Of a stretch of DNA of 64,000 nt, positions 17,639-27,077 are shown piece after piece. The notes beneath the pieces are model-generated. The model worked only from the letters and a program-made list of their open reading frames with translations. It did not search any database and had not been told where the DNA came from. This stretch comes from Crossiella cryophila. GTDB lineage: Bacteria; Actinomycetota; Actinomycetes; Mycobacteriales; Pseudonocardiaceae. Where the stretch lies: NCBI RefSeq assembly GCF_014204915.1, contig NZ_JACHMH010000001.1:3121001-3185000 (forward strand). The letters run 5' to 3'. Position 1 is the first letter of the stretch, and the number at the start of each line of letters is the position of its first letter. Position numbers and translations under genes: made by a program.

Positions 17639-18538
17639 GTTTTGCTTCGTCCTCTCGCGATCGTCGGCCCCACCGCCGCCGGCAAGTCCGGGCTTGGCGT
17701 GCGACTGGCCAGGCGACTGGGTGGCGAGGTGGTCAACGCCGACGCCGCCCAGCTCTACCGGGGCATGGACATCGGCACCGCCAAGCTCACCGAGGCCGAA
17801 CGCGAGGGCGTGCCGCACCACCTGCTCGACGTCCTCGAGGTCACCGAGACCGCCGCGGTCGCCGCCTACCAGCGGCAGGCGCGGGCCAAGGTCGAGGAAC
17901 TGCTCGCCGCCGGCCGGACGCCGATCCTCGTCGGCGGCTCCGGCCTGTACGTGCAGTCGGTGCTGGACGACCTGGAGTTCCCCGGCACCGACCCGGGACT
18001 GCGCGCCGAACTGGAGGCCGAACTCGCCGAGGTCGGCTCCGCCGTGCTGCACGACCGGCTCACCGGACAGGACCCCCTCGCGGCGTCCTCGATCCTGCCC
18101 AGCAACGGCCGCCGGGTGGTGCGCGCCCTCGAGGTCATCCGGCTCACCGGCCGCCCCTTCTCCGCCACGCTGCCCACCCCAGGCCCGGCCCGCTACGGCA
18201 CGGTGATCATCGGCCTGGCCCCCGACCTGCCGCTGCTGGACGCCCGGATCAACGCCAGGGTCACCGAGATGTTCGCCGCCGGACTGGTCGAGGAGGTCCG
18301 CGAACTGGAGGCGGCCGGGCTGCGCGACGGGCTCACCGCGTCAAGGGCACTGGGGTATCAGCAGGTCCTGGCCGCCTTCGACGGCACGCACGACCTGGAC
18401 ACCGCCGCCGAGCTGACCGCGCAGGCCACCCGGCGCTTCGTCCGGCGGCAGCGCTCCTGGTTCCGCCGGGACAAGCGCACGCACTGGTTCGACCCGGCGG
18501 ACCCCGGCCTGGACCAGGCCGTGCTGGACGTACTCTGA
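17636..18538 (+). CDS. miaA: tRNA dimethylallyltransferase MiaA
   Basis: Transfers a dimethylallyl group to N6 of A37 in tRNAs reading UNN codons, making the substrate for MiaB. The P-loop is GPTAAGKS near the N-terminus (10-17). [15 protein letters not shown] carries the catalytic Asp region, and GGSGLYVQ and [12 protein letters not shown] are family signatures. The C-terminal [10 protein letters not shown] segment is the tRNA-binding tail. Length is 300 aa, normal. Start GTG at 17636 appears leaderless. It is followed after 4 bp by dapF. Confidence 0.97.
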   Translation: MVLLRPLAIVGPTAAGKSGLGVRLARRLGGEVVNADAAQLYRGMDIGTAKLTEAEREGVPHHLLDVLEVTETAAVAAYQRQARAKVEELLAAGRTPILVGGSGLYVQSVLDDLEFPGTDPGLRAELEAELAEVGSAVLHDRLTGQDPLAASSILPSNGRRVVRALEVIRLTGRPFSATLPTPGPARYGTVIIGLAPDLPLLDARINARVTEMFAAGLVEEVRELEAAGLRDGLTASRALGYQQVLAAFDGTHDLDTAAELTAQATRRFVRRQRSWFRRDKRTHWFDPADPGLDQAVLDVL

Positions 18539-18542
18539 ACCG

Positions 18543-19385
18543 GTGGCCGGAGTGGAATTCCTCAAGGGACACGGCACGGAGAACGACTTCGTGCTGCTGC
18601 CCGACGCGGACGGAGAACTGGACCTGACCGACGCCCTGGTGCGCGCGCTGTGCGATCGCCAGCGCGGACTGGGCGCCGACGGCGTGCTGCGGGTGGTGCG
18701 CACCGCCAAACTCGCCGACGCCCCGGCCGGGGTCGAGGCGGCCGAGTGGTTCATGGACTACCGCAACGCCGACGGCTCCATCGCCGAGATGTGCGGCAAC
18801 GGCGTCCGGGTCTTCGCGCACTACCTGGTGCGCCAGGGCCTGGCCCAGGTCGGCGAGTTCCCGGTCGGCACCAGGGCCGGGATCCGGCCGGTCATCGCGC
18901 ACGCCGACGGCACCGTCACCGTGGACATGGGCCCGGTCACCGTCTTCGGCCGCTCCACCGCCACCCTTGGCGGCCGCGAGTACCCCGGCGTCGCGGTCGA
19001 CGTCGGCAACCCGCACCTGGTCTGCCCCCTGGACGGCGGCCTGGAAGACCTCGACCTGACCAGGCAGCCCGGCTACGACCCCGCGGTGTTCCCGCGCGGG
19101 GTCAACATCGAGTTCGTGCGCACCCTCGCCCCCGGCAAGCTGCGCATGCGGGTGCACGAGCGTGGCGTGGGGGAGACCCGCTCCTGCGGCACCGGCACGG
19201 TGGCCACCGCGGCCGCCGCCCTGCACCTGACCGGCCACAACACCGGCGAGGTCACCGTGGACATCCTCGGCGGCCAGGTCAGGGTCACCGTGGAGGACCA
19301 GCGCGCCACCCTCACCGGGCCTGCCGTGCTGGTCGCCAGCGGCACCCTGGATCAGTCCTGGTGGGACTCGTTCCGCGCGTCGTAA
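18543..19385 (+). CDS. dapF: Diaminopimelate epimerase DapF
   Basis: Interconverts LL- and meso-diaminopimelate. The meso form is used by MurE (encoded in this window) and for lysine. The catalytic cysteines are visible in EMCGNG (near 86) and RSCGTG (near 217), with the N-terminal HGTENDF substrate motif. Length 280 aa. The GTG start lies 4 bp after the miaA stop. TACTCT at 18531-18536 sits six bases upstream, so dapF may also have its own leaderless promoter. The last 34 bp overlap the convergent HxlR gene. The order miaA-dapF is conserved in mycobacteria. Confidence 0.96.
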   Translation: MAGVEFLKGHGTENDFVLLPDADGELDLTDALVRALCDRQRGLGADGVLRVVRTAKLADAPAGVEAAEWFMDYRNADGSIAEMCGNGVRVFAHYLVRQGLAQVGEFPVGTRAGIRPVIAHADGTVTVDMGPVTVFGRSTATLGGREYPGVAVDVGNPHLVCPLDGGLEDLDLTRQPGYDPAVFPRGVNIEFVRTLAPGKLRMRVHERGVGETRSCGTGTVATAAAALHLTGHNTGEVTVDILGGQVRVTVEDQRATLTGPAVLVASGTLDQSWWDSFRAS

Positions 19386-19765
19386 CCCGCGCGGGCCAGG
19401 TACACGTGGTCCATGTTGGCCTCGGCCCACAGCTTGAGCTGCTCCACCGTGGCCCGCAGGCTCGTGCCCAGCGGGGTCAGCGCGTAGTCCACCCGCACCG
19501 GCACCGAGGGCGTGACCTCGCGGGTCACCAGGCCGTCCCGCTCCAGCGTGCGCAGGGTCTGGGTGAGCATCTTCTGGCTGATCCCGGCCAGCTTGCGGGA
19601 CAGCTCGTTGTACCGGCGCGGCCCGTCCTGCAACGCGCAGAGCAGCAACGTCACCCACTTGTCGCTGATCCGGTCCAGCAGGTTCCTGGTCGGACAGGCG
19701 GCCAGGTAGGCGTCGTAGGCGTCCCGCTCGGCTGATCTGCGGTCGGCGGCGGTCTGCGTGGCCAT
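19352..19765 (-). CDS. HxlR/MarR-like winged-helix regulator
   Basis: Cytoplasmic DNA-binding repressor of the HxlR family, 137 aa. The ATG at 19765 follows GGAAGGAGA. The N-terminal Cys in [16 protein letters not shown] is the conserved redox/electrophile-sensing position of YodB/QorR-type HxlR proteins. The winged helix contains [18 protein letters not shown] and [11 protein letters not shown]. It is divergent from a quinone-oxidoreductase-like gene. That pairing plus the palindrome between them suggests a QorR-type circuit in which quinones or thiol stress relieve repression. It overlaps the 3' end of dapF. Confidence 0.93.
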   Translation of the reverse strand: MATQTAADRRSAERDAYDAYLAACPTRNLLDRISDKWVTLLLCALQDGPRRYNELSRKLAGISQKMLTQTLRTLERDGLVTREVTPSVPVRVDYALTPLGTSLRATVEQLKLWAEANMDHVYLARAGYDARNESHQD

Positions 19766-19783
19766 GACTCTCCTTCCGGTGTG

Positions 19784-19805
19784 GTACGCACTTTGAAGTA
19801 CGTAC
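19784..19805. promoter_or_regulatory. Probable HxlR operator
   Basis: GTACGCACTTTGAAGTACGT followed by AC is a 22-bp palindrome with 18 of 22 positions symmetric. It sits 19 bp upstream of the HxlR start, between the two divergent genes. GTAC half sites are typical of YodB/HypR/QorR operators. Downstream, TAATGT at 19829-19834 is a plausible -10 for the oxidoreductase, seven bases before its ATG. Confidence 0.6.
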
Positions 19806-19841
19806 TCCCCGGCAGAGAGTAGCTCACTTAATGTCCTCCGC

Positions 19842-20759
19842 ATGCGAGCAATTCTGATCAAGAAGTTCGGCGGCCCCGAGGTGCTGGAGGTCGCGGAGGT
19901 GCCGGTGCCCGAGGCGGGCGCGGGCCAGGTGCGGATCAAGGTCGAGGCGGCCGCGCTCAACCCGGTCGACCTGCTCAGCGCGGGCGGGTTCTTCGTGCAC
20001 GCCGGGCGGCTGCCACAGCTCCCGGCCTACGGCGTCGGCTGGGACGTGGCGGGTGTGGTGGACGCGGTGGGCGCGGGCGTCACCGGCTACGCGGTCGGCG
20101 ACCGGGTCATCGGCCTGTCCGACCAGCTGGACCGGGCCCCCGATGTGCAGGCCGAGTTCGCGGTGCTGCCCGCGACCGACCTGGCCCCGTTCCCGGCAGG
20201 CAAGACCGCCGCCGAGGCGGCCAGCCTGCCGCTCAACGCGCTGACCGCCGACCAGGCCATCGACCTGCTGGAACTGCCCGAGGGCGGCACCCTGCTGGTC
20301 ACCGGCGCGGCCGGTGGCGTCGGCGGTTACGTGGTGGAACTGGGCAAGATGCGCGGCCTGAAGGTGATCGCCACCGCCGGTGCCGCCGATGAGGAACTGG
20401 TCCGCTCCTTCGGCGCGGCCGAGTTCATCCCGCGCGGCGCCGCGCTGACCACCTTCGGGCAGGTCGACGGCGTGATCGACGCGGCCAACATCGGTGCGGA
20501 CGCGGTCACCGCGGTGCGTCCCGGCGGCGGCTTCGTCTCGGTCAACGGCAGCCAGCCGGACACCGACCGCGCGGACGTGCGCGGCCTCGCGGTGATGGTC
20601 ACCGCGCACGGGCCCCGGCTGGCCGAGCTGTCCGCACTGGTGGAGAAGGGCGAACTCACCGTCCGGGTGTCCGAGGTGCTGCCGTTCGAGCAGGTCACCG
20701 AGGCTTACACCAAGCTGGCCGCCGGCGGTTTCCGCGGCCGGATCGTGCTGGCGCCGTGA
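19842..20759 (+). CDS. NADP-dependent quinone oxidoreductase-like MDR protein
   Basis: Medium-chain dehydrogenase/reductase of the zinc-free quinone-reductase branch, 305 aa. The N-terminal GroES-like domain begins with MRAILIKKFGGPEVLEV. The nucleotide-binding Rossmann motif is VTGAAGGVGGYVVELGK. No structural-zinc cysteines are present. It probably reduces quinones or enones with NADPH and is controlled by the divergent HxlR regulator. There is no Shine-Dalgarno, and TAATGT seven bases upstream suggests leaderless expression. The last 55 bp overlap the convergent R2-like gene. Confidence 0.9.
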   Translation: MRAILIKKFGGPEVLEVAEVPVPEAGAGQVRIKVEAAALNPVDLLSAGGFFVHAGRLPQLPAYGVGWDVAGVVDAVGAGVTGYAVGDRVIGLSDQLDRAPDVQAEFAVLPATDLAPFPAGKTAAEAASLPLNALTADQAIDLLELPEGGTLLVTGAAGGVGGYVVELGKMRGLKVIATAGAADEELVRSFGAAEFIPRGAALTTFGQVDGVIDAANIGADAVTAVRPGGGFVSVNGSQPDTDRADVRGLAVMVTAHGPRLAELSALVEKGELTVRVSEVLPFEQVTEAYTKLAAGGFRGRIVLAP

Positions 20760-21631
20760 GCACCCGCTCCGGCCGGGATCAGCCGGTCCCGGCCGGAGCG
20801 TTCCGGCAGGCCGATCTCCCGCAGTAGCCAGGCCAGCCGCCGCCAGGCCAGCCGGGCGTGTGGGTGGGCCTCGCCGAACACCGCCGCGATGCCCGGCGCC
20901 GCGGCCAGCGCCACCACCTCGCCGATGTCCCCGGCATGGCCCTCCAGCACGCCCTGGCGCAGCGCGTGCAGGCCGAAGGCCAGGTGCCGCGAGCGGTCCC
21001 TGGTGATCGCGGCGAACGCGGTCCGCACGCCGGGCAGCCCCGGCATGTCACCCAGCAGCGTGACCAGGGCGAGCTGCCCGGACAGCGCCAGCACCCCCTG
21101 CTGGACCAGGTGGAACAGGGTCACCGCGCGCAGCCAGCGCCGGTAGTCGGCGGGGTGGCGCAGCAGCTCGCCGGAGAGTTCGGCCTGGAGTTCCCGCATC
21201 GCGGGCCACCCGGGCGCGGGCTCGGGCAGGTCGCACAGTTCCGCTGCCACCCGCAGCGCGAACTGGCGGTGCCGGACCTCGTCCACGAGCTGGGTGCCCA
21301 GGTAGAGCAGAGCGTCCGCGTCCGGCGCGGCGACCAGGATCGGCCGCAGCGACTCGATCGAGGTGGGCTCGCCGAGGTTCAGCCTCGGCAGCAGCGCCCG
21401 CAGGTCCGCCCTGGTCCGCTCGGGCAGCGACCGCCGCCAGTGCCTGCGGTCCGCGGTGAGGTCGATGTCCCCGGCCTGCCAGGTCTGCGCCACCCAGCGG
21501 CGGTGCAGTTCGCGCGGCTCCGGGCGCTCGGCGGCCACCTCGACCGGGTGGCGCAACACCTCCCGCAGCGACGGCCAGCGCAGTTCGCGCAGGCTCGCCT
21601 GGTCCAGGCGGCGGGGGATCGGGCGGTTCAC
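20705..21631 (-). CDS. R2-like ferritin-fold protein with a degenerate diiron site
   Basis: Helical protein of about 308 aa resembling the ribonucleotide reductase small-subunit/R2lox superfamily. IDLTADRRHW, YLGTQLVDEVRHRQF, VTLFHLVQQGVLALSGQ and RDRSRHLAFGLHALRQGV follow the R2lox helices in order. The second helix keeps Glu and His (DEVRH). By alignment from memory to R2lox (VIEG and DDERRH), the third-helix Glu is Gln and the fourth-helix Glu is Arg, so two of six ligands look lost. The GTG at 21631 is chosen because AGGAG precedes it by nine bases; ATGs at 21664 and 21715 lack one. Function unknown: perhaps a structural or regulatory relative. Confidence 0.7.
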   Translation of the reverse strand: MNRPIPRRLDQASLRELRWPSLREVLRHPVEVAAERPEPRELHRRWVAQTWQAGDIDLTADRRHWRRSLPERTRADLRALLPRLNLGEPTSIESLRPILVAAPDADALLYLGTQLVDEVRHRQFALRVAAELCDLPEPAPGWPAMRELQAELSGELLRHPADYRRWLRAVTLFHLVQQGVLALSGQLALVTLLGDMPGLPGVRTAFAAITRDRSRHLAFGLHALRQGVLEGHAGDIGEVVALAAAPGIAAVFGEAHPHARLAWRRLAWLLREIGLPERSGRDRLIPAGAGAHGASTIRPRKPPAASLV

Positions 21632-21853
21632 GACGGGTGACTCCTGCGGTGACTTCTCCGGCATACGCCCAGGTGCGCGTCCCCTGATCCAACTCGCGGC
21701 CGCGTCCTTTTCCATCGGCCCACGGCGGTAACCGATTCGCCCGGCTGCTACCCCAGGCGTACGACCACCCGCGTCACCCGTCCGGCGGCGGCTGCGCGAA
21801 AGTGCCCGGTCACACCGGAAATCGCTGGCGGAACGTGGGACACTGGACCCCGT

Positions 21854-23278
21854 ATGACGGAATTCATGACACAGGCCGACGAGACGGACATCCTCTCGAC
21901 CGGCGAGATGGAACTGGCCGACCGCGCCGCGCTCCGCAGGGTCGCCGGGCTGTCCACCGAACTCGCGGACATCAGCGAGGTCGAGCAGCGACAGCTCCGG
22001 CTCGAGCGGGTGGTGCTGGTCGGCGTGTGGACCGAGGGCGACGCCGAGGAGGCTGAAGCCTCGCTCGCGGAGTTGGCCCGGCTGGCCGAGACCGCGGGCG
22101 CCGAGGTCCTGGAAGGCCTCATCCAGCGCCGCCAGAAACCCGACCCGGCCACCTACGTGGGCTCCGGCAAGGTCATCGAGCTGCGCGAGTCGGTCATCGA
22201 GACCGGCGCCGACACGGTCATCTGCGACGGTGAGCTGTCCCCTGGGCAGCTCCGGCAGCTGGAGGAGAAGCTCAAGGTCAAGGTGGTCGACCGGACCGCG
22301 TTGATCCTGGACATCTTCGCCCAGCACGCCAGCTCGCGGGAGGGCAAGGCGCAGGTCGAACTGGCCCAGCTGCAGTACCTGCTGCCCCGGCTGCGTGGCT
22401 GGGGTGAGTCGCTGTCCAGGCAGGCCGGTGGCCGCGCCGGTGGCAACGCCGGTGTGGGTCTGCGTGGTCCCGGTGAGACCAAGCTGGAGACCGACCGCAG
22501 GCGGATCACCAAGCGGATGGCCAAGCTGCGCAGGGAGATCCGCGCGATGGGCACGGTCAGGGAGACCAAACGCGGTATGCGGGTGGCCAACCTGGTGCCG
22601 AACGTGGCCATCGCCGGGTACACCAACGCGGGCAAGTCCAGCCTGCTCAACGCCATCACCGGCGCGGGCGTGCTGGTCGAGGACGCGCTGTTCGCGACCC
22701 TGGACCCGACCACCCGCCGGGCGCTGACCGAGGACGGCCGCACCTACACCCTCACCGACACCGTCGGCTTCGTCCGCCACCTGCCGCACCAGCTGGTGGA
22801 GGCATTCCGATCCACCCTGGAGGAGGTCGCCGACGCCGACCTCATCCTGCACGTGGTGGACGGTTCGGACCCGCTGCCGGAACGCCAGGTCTCCGCGGTG
22901 CGGGAGGTGTTCGCCGAGATCATCCAGGACCGGGACACCCCCATGCCGCCGGAAGTGCTGGTGGTGAACAAGCTGGACCAGGCCGACGAGCTGACCGCGA
23001 CCCGGCTGCGCCACCTTTTCCCGGACGCGCTGTTCGTCTCCGCGCACACCGGCGCCGGCATGGACACCGTGCGCGACCTGGTGGCCGAGCGGATCCCGCG
23101 GCCGGACGTGCTGGTGGAGCTGCTCATCCCGTACAGCCGGGGCGAGCTGGTCTCCCGGGTGCACTCCGAGGGCCAGGTGCTCACCGAGAAGCACACCGAG
23201 GACGGCACCGAGCTGCGCGCCAGGGTCAAGCCGGAACTGGCCGGGCAACTCGGCGAGTTCGCGGGCAACCGGGCGTGA
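21854..23278 (+). CDS. hflX: GTPase HflX
   Basis: Ribosome-associated GTPase that rescues or splits stalled 70S ribosomes under stress, 474 aa. The N-terminal HflX domain includes DPATYVGSGKVIEL. A long helical arm with a GWGESLSRQAGGRAGGNAG stretch follows. The G domain has G1 GYTNAGKSS (255-263), G3 DTVGF and G4 NKLD. The ATG lacks a clear Shine-Dalgarno; GACACT at 21839-21844 is a possible -10 with a very short leader. Its stop overlaps the next gene by 4 bp. dapF and hflX are adjacent in mycobacteria, whereas here three genes intervene. Confidence 0.96.
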   Translation: MTEFMTQADETDILSTGEMELADRAALRRVAGLSTELADISEVEQRQLRLERVVLVGVWTEGDAEEAEASLAELARLAETAGAEVLEGLIQRRQKPDPATYVGSGKVIELRESVIETGADTVICDGELSPGQLRQLEEKLKVKVVDRTALILDIFAQHASSREGKAQVELAQLQYLLPRLRGWGESLSRQAGGRAGGNAGVGLRGPGETKLETDRRRITKRMAKLRREIRAMGTVRETKRGMRVANLVPNVAIAGYTNAGKSSLLNAITGAGVLVEDALFATLDPTTRRALTEDGRTYTLTDTVGFVRHLPHQLVEAFRSTLEEVADADLILHVVDGSDPLPERQVSAVREVFAEIIQDRDTPMPPEVLVVNKLDQADELTATRLRHLFPDALFVSAHTGAGMDTVRDLVAERIPRPDVLVELLIPYSRGELVSRVHSEGQVLTEKHTEDGTELRARVKPELAGQLGEFAGNRA

Positions 23279-24321
23279 GTTTCCTGGCTCGCACGACAGC
23301 GCTGCTGGTGACACTGGCAGCGCTGTTGTGCGTGTCCGGGCTGCCCGCGCTGGCCGCCGAACCACCCGCGCCGGTGGAGAAGTGCCGGTTCACCGACAAG
23401 CGGCTCAAGGAACTCAGCGGCCTGGCCAGCGACGGCAAGCGCTGGTACGCCATGGCCGACGGCGGATCCAAGTTGCAGGTCCTGGTGCTCACCCCGGCGT
23501 GCAAGGTGGAGCGGGTGATCAGCAACCCCACCGACCCGTTCGACGTGGAGGACCTGGCCCGCGCGGCCGACGGCACGCTGTGGCTGGCCGACACCGGCGA
23601 CAACGGCAAGAAGCGGGACAGCGTGGCACTGCACGCGCTGACGCCCAACGGGAAGGCCACGCTGTACCGGCTGACCTACCCCGACGGCCCGCACGACGCG
23701 GAAGCCCTGCTGCTGGACCGCAAGGGCACCCCGTACATCGTCACCAAGGAACCCTTCGCCGCGGCCGGGATCTACCGCCCTGGCAAGGCGCTGACCGCAC
23801 CTGGCCCGACCCCGCTGGAGAAGGTCGGCACGATCCGGATCAGATCCAGCAGCACGCCGGGCGGTCCGGTGGCCGGGTTCGGTTCGGTGCTGGTCACCGG
23901 CGGCGCGGTCAGCCACGACGGCACCGTGGTCGCGCTGCGCACCTACACCGACGCGCTGCTGTTCCCGGCCCCCGACGGCGATATCGCCGAGGCGCTCAAA
24001 CGGGAACCGGTCCGCGTGCCGCTGCCGAACGAGACCCAGGGCGAGGCCATCGCCTTCGAGCCCGACGGCACCCTGCTGTCCGGTTCCGAGGAGATGGACC
24101 CGATCCGGGCGATCCCCGGTGCGGCCGCGCTGGCCGCGAGCGCGGCTCCGGCCGGTAACCAGGCATCGAAGACCCCCGCGCCCAACGGCGGCGGCAACCA
24201 GGCATCCGGCCAGCCCGCCGAGGCCGAGGGCTCGACCTCCTGGGGCGGCATCCTGCTCGCCGGGGTCGGCGTGCTCGCGGTGATCCTGCTGGTGGGCCGC
24301 AGCAGGCGGGCGAAGCGCTAG
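23275..24321 (+). CDS. Secreted, membrane-anchored beta-propeller-like protein
   Basis: Surface protein of unknown function, 348 aa. The GTG at 23275 overlaps the hflX stop (GTGA), so translation is coupled. The signal peptide is about 1-27 (ALAAEPP). The body holds repeating short beta motifs (LSGLASDGKRWYAMADGG, VEDLARAADGTLWLADTGDN, HDAEALLLDRKGTPYIVTKE) like a six-bladed propeller or esterase-like phytase family. A low-complexity linker (about 285-320) precedes one membrane helix (about 322-342) and a basic tail, so it is anchored with its bulk outside. Two cysteines (CRF, ACK) may form a disulfide. Confidence 0.8.
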   Translation: MSFLARTTALLVTLAALLCVSGLPALAAEPPAPVEKCRFTDKRLKELSGLASDGKRWYAMADGGSKLQVLVLTPACKVERVISNPTDPFDVEDLARAADGTLWLADTGDNGKKRDSVALHALTPNGKATLYRLTYPDGPHDAEALLLDRKGTPYIVTKEPFAAAGIYRPGKALTAPGPTPLEKVGTIRIRSSSTPGGPVAGFGSVLVTGGAVSHDGTVVALRTYTDALLFPAPDGDIAEALKREPVRVPLPNETQGEAIAFEPDGTLLSGSEEMDPIRAIPGAAALAASAAPAGNQASKTPAPNGGGNQASGQPAEAEGSTSWGGILLAGVGVLAVILLVGRSRRAKR

Positions 24322-24334
24322 CGTCCTGCGCGCT

Positions 24335-24349
24335 TAGCATGGCGAAATG
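24335..24349 (+). promoter_or_regulatory. Putative leaderless promoter of the dienelactone hydrolase gene
   Basis: TAGCAT at 24335-24340 ends six bases before the ATG at 24347. No Shine-Dalgarno is present. Confidence 0.5.
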
Positions 24350-25057
24350 ACGACGCGTGTGGAGACCGTGACGGTCTCCGATGGCACCTTCGACCTCTCC
24401 GTGTGGCTGCCCGAGGCCACCACCCCGCGCCCGGGAATCCTGCTGGTGCAGGAGATCTTCGGCGTCGGCGACTACATCAAGGCGGTGGCCGCGGACCTGG
24501 CCGCGCTGGGCTACGTGGTGGCCGCGCCCGACCTGTTCTGGCGGCAGCACCGCAACTGGGCTGCCGACCACGGCGAGGAGGGCCTGAAAGCCTCCATGGA
24601 ACTCGTCGGCAAGCACGACTTCCCGGGCGGCATCACCGATTCCCTGGCCGCGCTGGAGGTGCTGCGCGGCCTGCCCGAGGTCGGCGGTGCGCCGGTGGGC
24701 GCGCTGGGCTTCTGCTTCGGCGGCACGGTCACCTTCTTCCTGGCCGCGCAGGGCGGTCCGGACGCGGTGGTGTCCTTCTACGGCTCGGGCGTGCCGGACA
24801 ACGCGGGGCTGCTGGCGAACATCAGCGCGCCGATCCTGATCCACTTCGGCGGGGCCGACCCCTACATCCCGCGCGCGGAGGTGGCCAAGGTCGAGGCCGC
24901 CGCGGCCGGCCGGGCCAACGTCGAACTGCACGTGCAGGAGCAGGCCGGGCACGCCTTCCACAACCGCAAGGCCCCGGCGTTCCACCACCCGGAGGCGGCG
25001 GCCGAGGCCTGGCGGCTGACGGAGGAGTTCCTGGCGCGGACGCTGCCGGTCAGCTGA
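24347..25057 (+). CDS. Dienelactone hydrolase family protein
   Basis: Cytoplasmic alpha/beta hydrolase, 236 aa. The nucleophile elbow is GFCFGG with Cys as in dienelactone hydrolases (Cys about 122). The Asp of the triad is in HFGGADPYIP and the His in QAGHAFHN. The substrate-binding Glu is in LLVQEIFGV. Such enzymes hydrolyse dienelactones in aromatic degradation, but many actinobacterial paralogs have other esters as substrates. No catabolic genes surround it. It appears leaderless, and its 3' end overlaps the convergent ceramidase gene by 8 bp. Confidence 0.92.
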   Translation: MTTRVETVTVSDGTFDLSVWLPEATTPRPGILLVQEIFGVGDYIKAVAADLAALGYVVAAPDLFWRQHRNWAADHGEEGLKASMELVGKHDFPGGITDSLAALEVLRGLPEVGGAPVGALGFCFGGTVTFFLAAQGGPDAVVSFYGSGVPDNAGLLANISAPILIHFGGADPYIPRAEVAKVEAAAAGRANVELHVQEQAGHAFHNRKAPAFHHPEAAAEAWRLTEEFLARTLPVS

Positions 25058-27077
25058 CCGTGAACTCCGGGGAGGCGCCGGTGAACGAGGTGATCTTGGT
25101 GGACAAAGCCTTGGCGTCACCCGAGTACACGATCCGGTACTTCCCCGGCTGCGCGCTGGCAGGCACGTCCCAGGTCACGGTGACCCTGGAGGCCGCGATG
25201 CCCCAGCGGGCCCAGTGGAGTTTGGTGGACCAGTCGCCGTCGTCGGCGATCCGCTTCCACCGGTCGCCCTCCTGGCGCTGCACCTCCAGGTAGGACCCGC
25301 CGTGGTGCAGGTTGTTGTTCGGGTGCGCCCCGGCGAACTCGACCTTCACCTGCTGGCCTCGGTTGTAGGCGGCCGCGGGCGGGGTGACGGTGTCGCCGAA
25401 CTTGTAGCCGATCGGCGGGGCGTCCATGACCACCCCGGGCTGCACGGTCCACTTCGACCCGGACAGGTCGGGGACCTGCGGCCCGGGGCTGGTGGCCCGG
25501 CCTGCCTTCAGATCACCGGCGACCCTGGCGAACTCCTGCTGGTAGGCGGGCAGCGCCCAGCGGCCGAACATGGTGTGGCCGCCCTCGTAGTCCTGCTGGT
25601 CGTACTCCTCCGGCGTGGTCAGGTAGCCCGAGTAGTCGTTGGTGTAGCCGGAGACCAGCACGTTCTCCAGCGGCGCGCCGGTGGCCGCGGCCACCGTCTG
25701 GCGCAGCCGCAGCCCGGCCACGATGGTGGTCTCCTTGGCCAGCGTGGCCAGGTAGAACTGGCCGATCTTGAGCACCTGCACCGGCAGGATCTTCGGGGTC
25801 AGCCCGAGTGCGCCGGTGTCCAGCAGGATGTCCTTGGGGGACTGGCAGGCGCGCAGTTCCGGCGAGGCCTGGTAGCGGGCCTTGGTGACCAGTTCGATCA
25901 GCGGGTTGTTGCCGACACCCTCCTTGAAGATGTCCGGCCCCGGCCCGTCCTCGGTGCTGCCCGCGGCGAAGCTCGCGCCCATGGCCGCGCCACAGGTCTT
26001 GTGCTGCTGGCCGTCGCCGGTGAAGCGCTGGTCCACCGTGACATTGCTCAGGTCCACGAAGGACAGTCGGGAGCCGATGCTGCCGGCCACCGCGGTGCCG
26101 CCGTTGTCCAGCAGGCGTTTGGCCGCGGCGAACTGGCGCTCACCGATGATCTTGGTGTTGGCGATGTGGTCGTCGGTCGGGCCGATGCCCGGCTTCAGGG
26201 CCAGGTTCGGGCTCATGTCCCCGGCGCTGGTCTGGGCGAAGGCCGCCACGAAACCCGGTGCGCCACTGAGGTAGTCGACCCCGCTGACATCGCGCTCCCA
26301 GTGGTAGGAGGCGTAACCCTTGTTGTCACCGGAGATCAGCTTGTGGTCGCCGCGCAGGCTGGTGCCGTGGGTGGCGAAGAAGTTCAGCGCGCCGATCGGC
26401 TGCCCGCCGCGATCGAAGCGCAGCAACGTGGTCCGCGGGTCGATGCCCTCGGGGAAGTAGGCCTTGTCCGCGGCCGGGTTGCGGTCGAAGGCCCGGCGGG
26501 ACCGGTTCACGCTGGCATCGCGCAACTCGCCCTTGCCCAGCGAGACCGAGCCCGGCGCCAGGTCCTGGTGGGCCTGCTTCACCGAGGCCACGATGCCGTT
26601 GACGATCGCCTTGAAGGTGTCGTCGTGGTAGCCGAAGGTCGTGATGTTGTAGAGCGAGTAGTGCGAGTAGCCGCCCGGCCCGGAATGGGTGTGCGTGGCG
26701 GTGATGGCCAGGTTCGCGTCCGTGTAGGCCCCGCCGAGTTCCTGGCCGAGCCGCTTGAGCACGGCCTGCCGGACGCTGGCGAAGATCTGCCCGACGTCCA
26801 CCGTCACCAGCGCGATCCGTTGGGTGCCAGCGGAGTCGGCCACCACGAAGGCCCTGGACCGCTGCCGCTGGTGGATGCCGGAGGTCTGCTGGTCCAGCTT
26901 GGCGTAGCCCATCATGCCGCGCTCGGCCGGTTCCCCGGTCACATCGGCGATGCCCCGGCCCACCAGGTAGGTGTCCGCGGGAGCGGCCGCGGCCGGGTCG
27001 AGTTGGGTGAGCAACCCGGCGCCGAGCAGTGTCGCCAGGGCGAGGGTCAGGGCAGGTCTGATGCGGTGCAGGCGCAT
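25050..27077 (-). CDS. Secreted neutral ceramidase
   Basis: Extracellular neutral/alkaline ceramidase, 675 aa, hydrolysing the N-acyl bond of ceramide. The ATG at 27077 follows GGAAGG. The signal peptide is about 1-32 (AAAAPAD). The N-terminal catalytic domain begins VGRGIADVTGEPAERGMMGY. Zinc ligands lie in ITATHTHSGPGGYS and NFFATHGTS, and the catalytic serine is in TSAGDMSPN. The C-terminal Ig-like domain (about 530-675) is usual for the family. Bacterial neutral ceramidases act on host or environmental sphingolipids. It is divergent from murE, in a position where ftsI (pbpB) often lies in other actinobacteria. Confidence 0.94.
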   Translation of the reverse strand: MRLHRIRPALTLALATLLGAGLLTQLDPAAAAPADTYLVGRGIADVTGEPAERGMMGYAKLDQQTSGIHQRQRSRAFVVADSAGTQRIALVTVDVGQIFASVRQAVLKRLGQELGGAYTDANLAITATHTHSGPGGYSHYSLYNITTFGYHDDTFKAIVNGIVASVKQAHQDLAPGSVSLGKGELRDASVNRSRRAFDRNPAADKAYFPEGIDPRTTLLRFDRGGQPIGALNFFATHGTSLRGDHKLISGDNKGYASYHWERDVSGVDYLSGAPGFVAAFAQTSAGDMSPNLALKPGIGPTDDHIANTKIIGERQFAAAKRLLDNGGTAVAGSIGSRLSFVDLSNVTVDQRFTGDGQQHKTCGAAMGASFAAGSTEDGPGPDIFKEGVGNNPLIELVTKARYQASPELRACQSPKDILLDTGALGLTPKILPVQVLKIGQFYLATLAKETTIVAGLRLRQTVAAATGAPLENVLVSGYTNDYSGYLTTPEEYDQQDYEGGHTMFGRWALPAYQQEFARVAGDLKAGRATSPGPQVPDLSGSKWTVQPGVVMDAPPIGYKFGDTVTPPAAAYNRGQQVKVEFAGAHPNNNLHHGGSYLEVQRQEGDRWKRIADDGDWSTKLHWARWGIAASRVTVTWDVPASAQPGKYRIVYSGDAKALSTKITSFTGASPEFTVS

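Noticed and set aside
20705-23365. 886-codon minus-strand frame covering hflX and the R2-like gene as one protein
   Set aside because: Its first part is antisense to hflX. Only the portion from about 21631 down is a real gene with its own SD.
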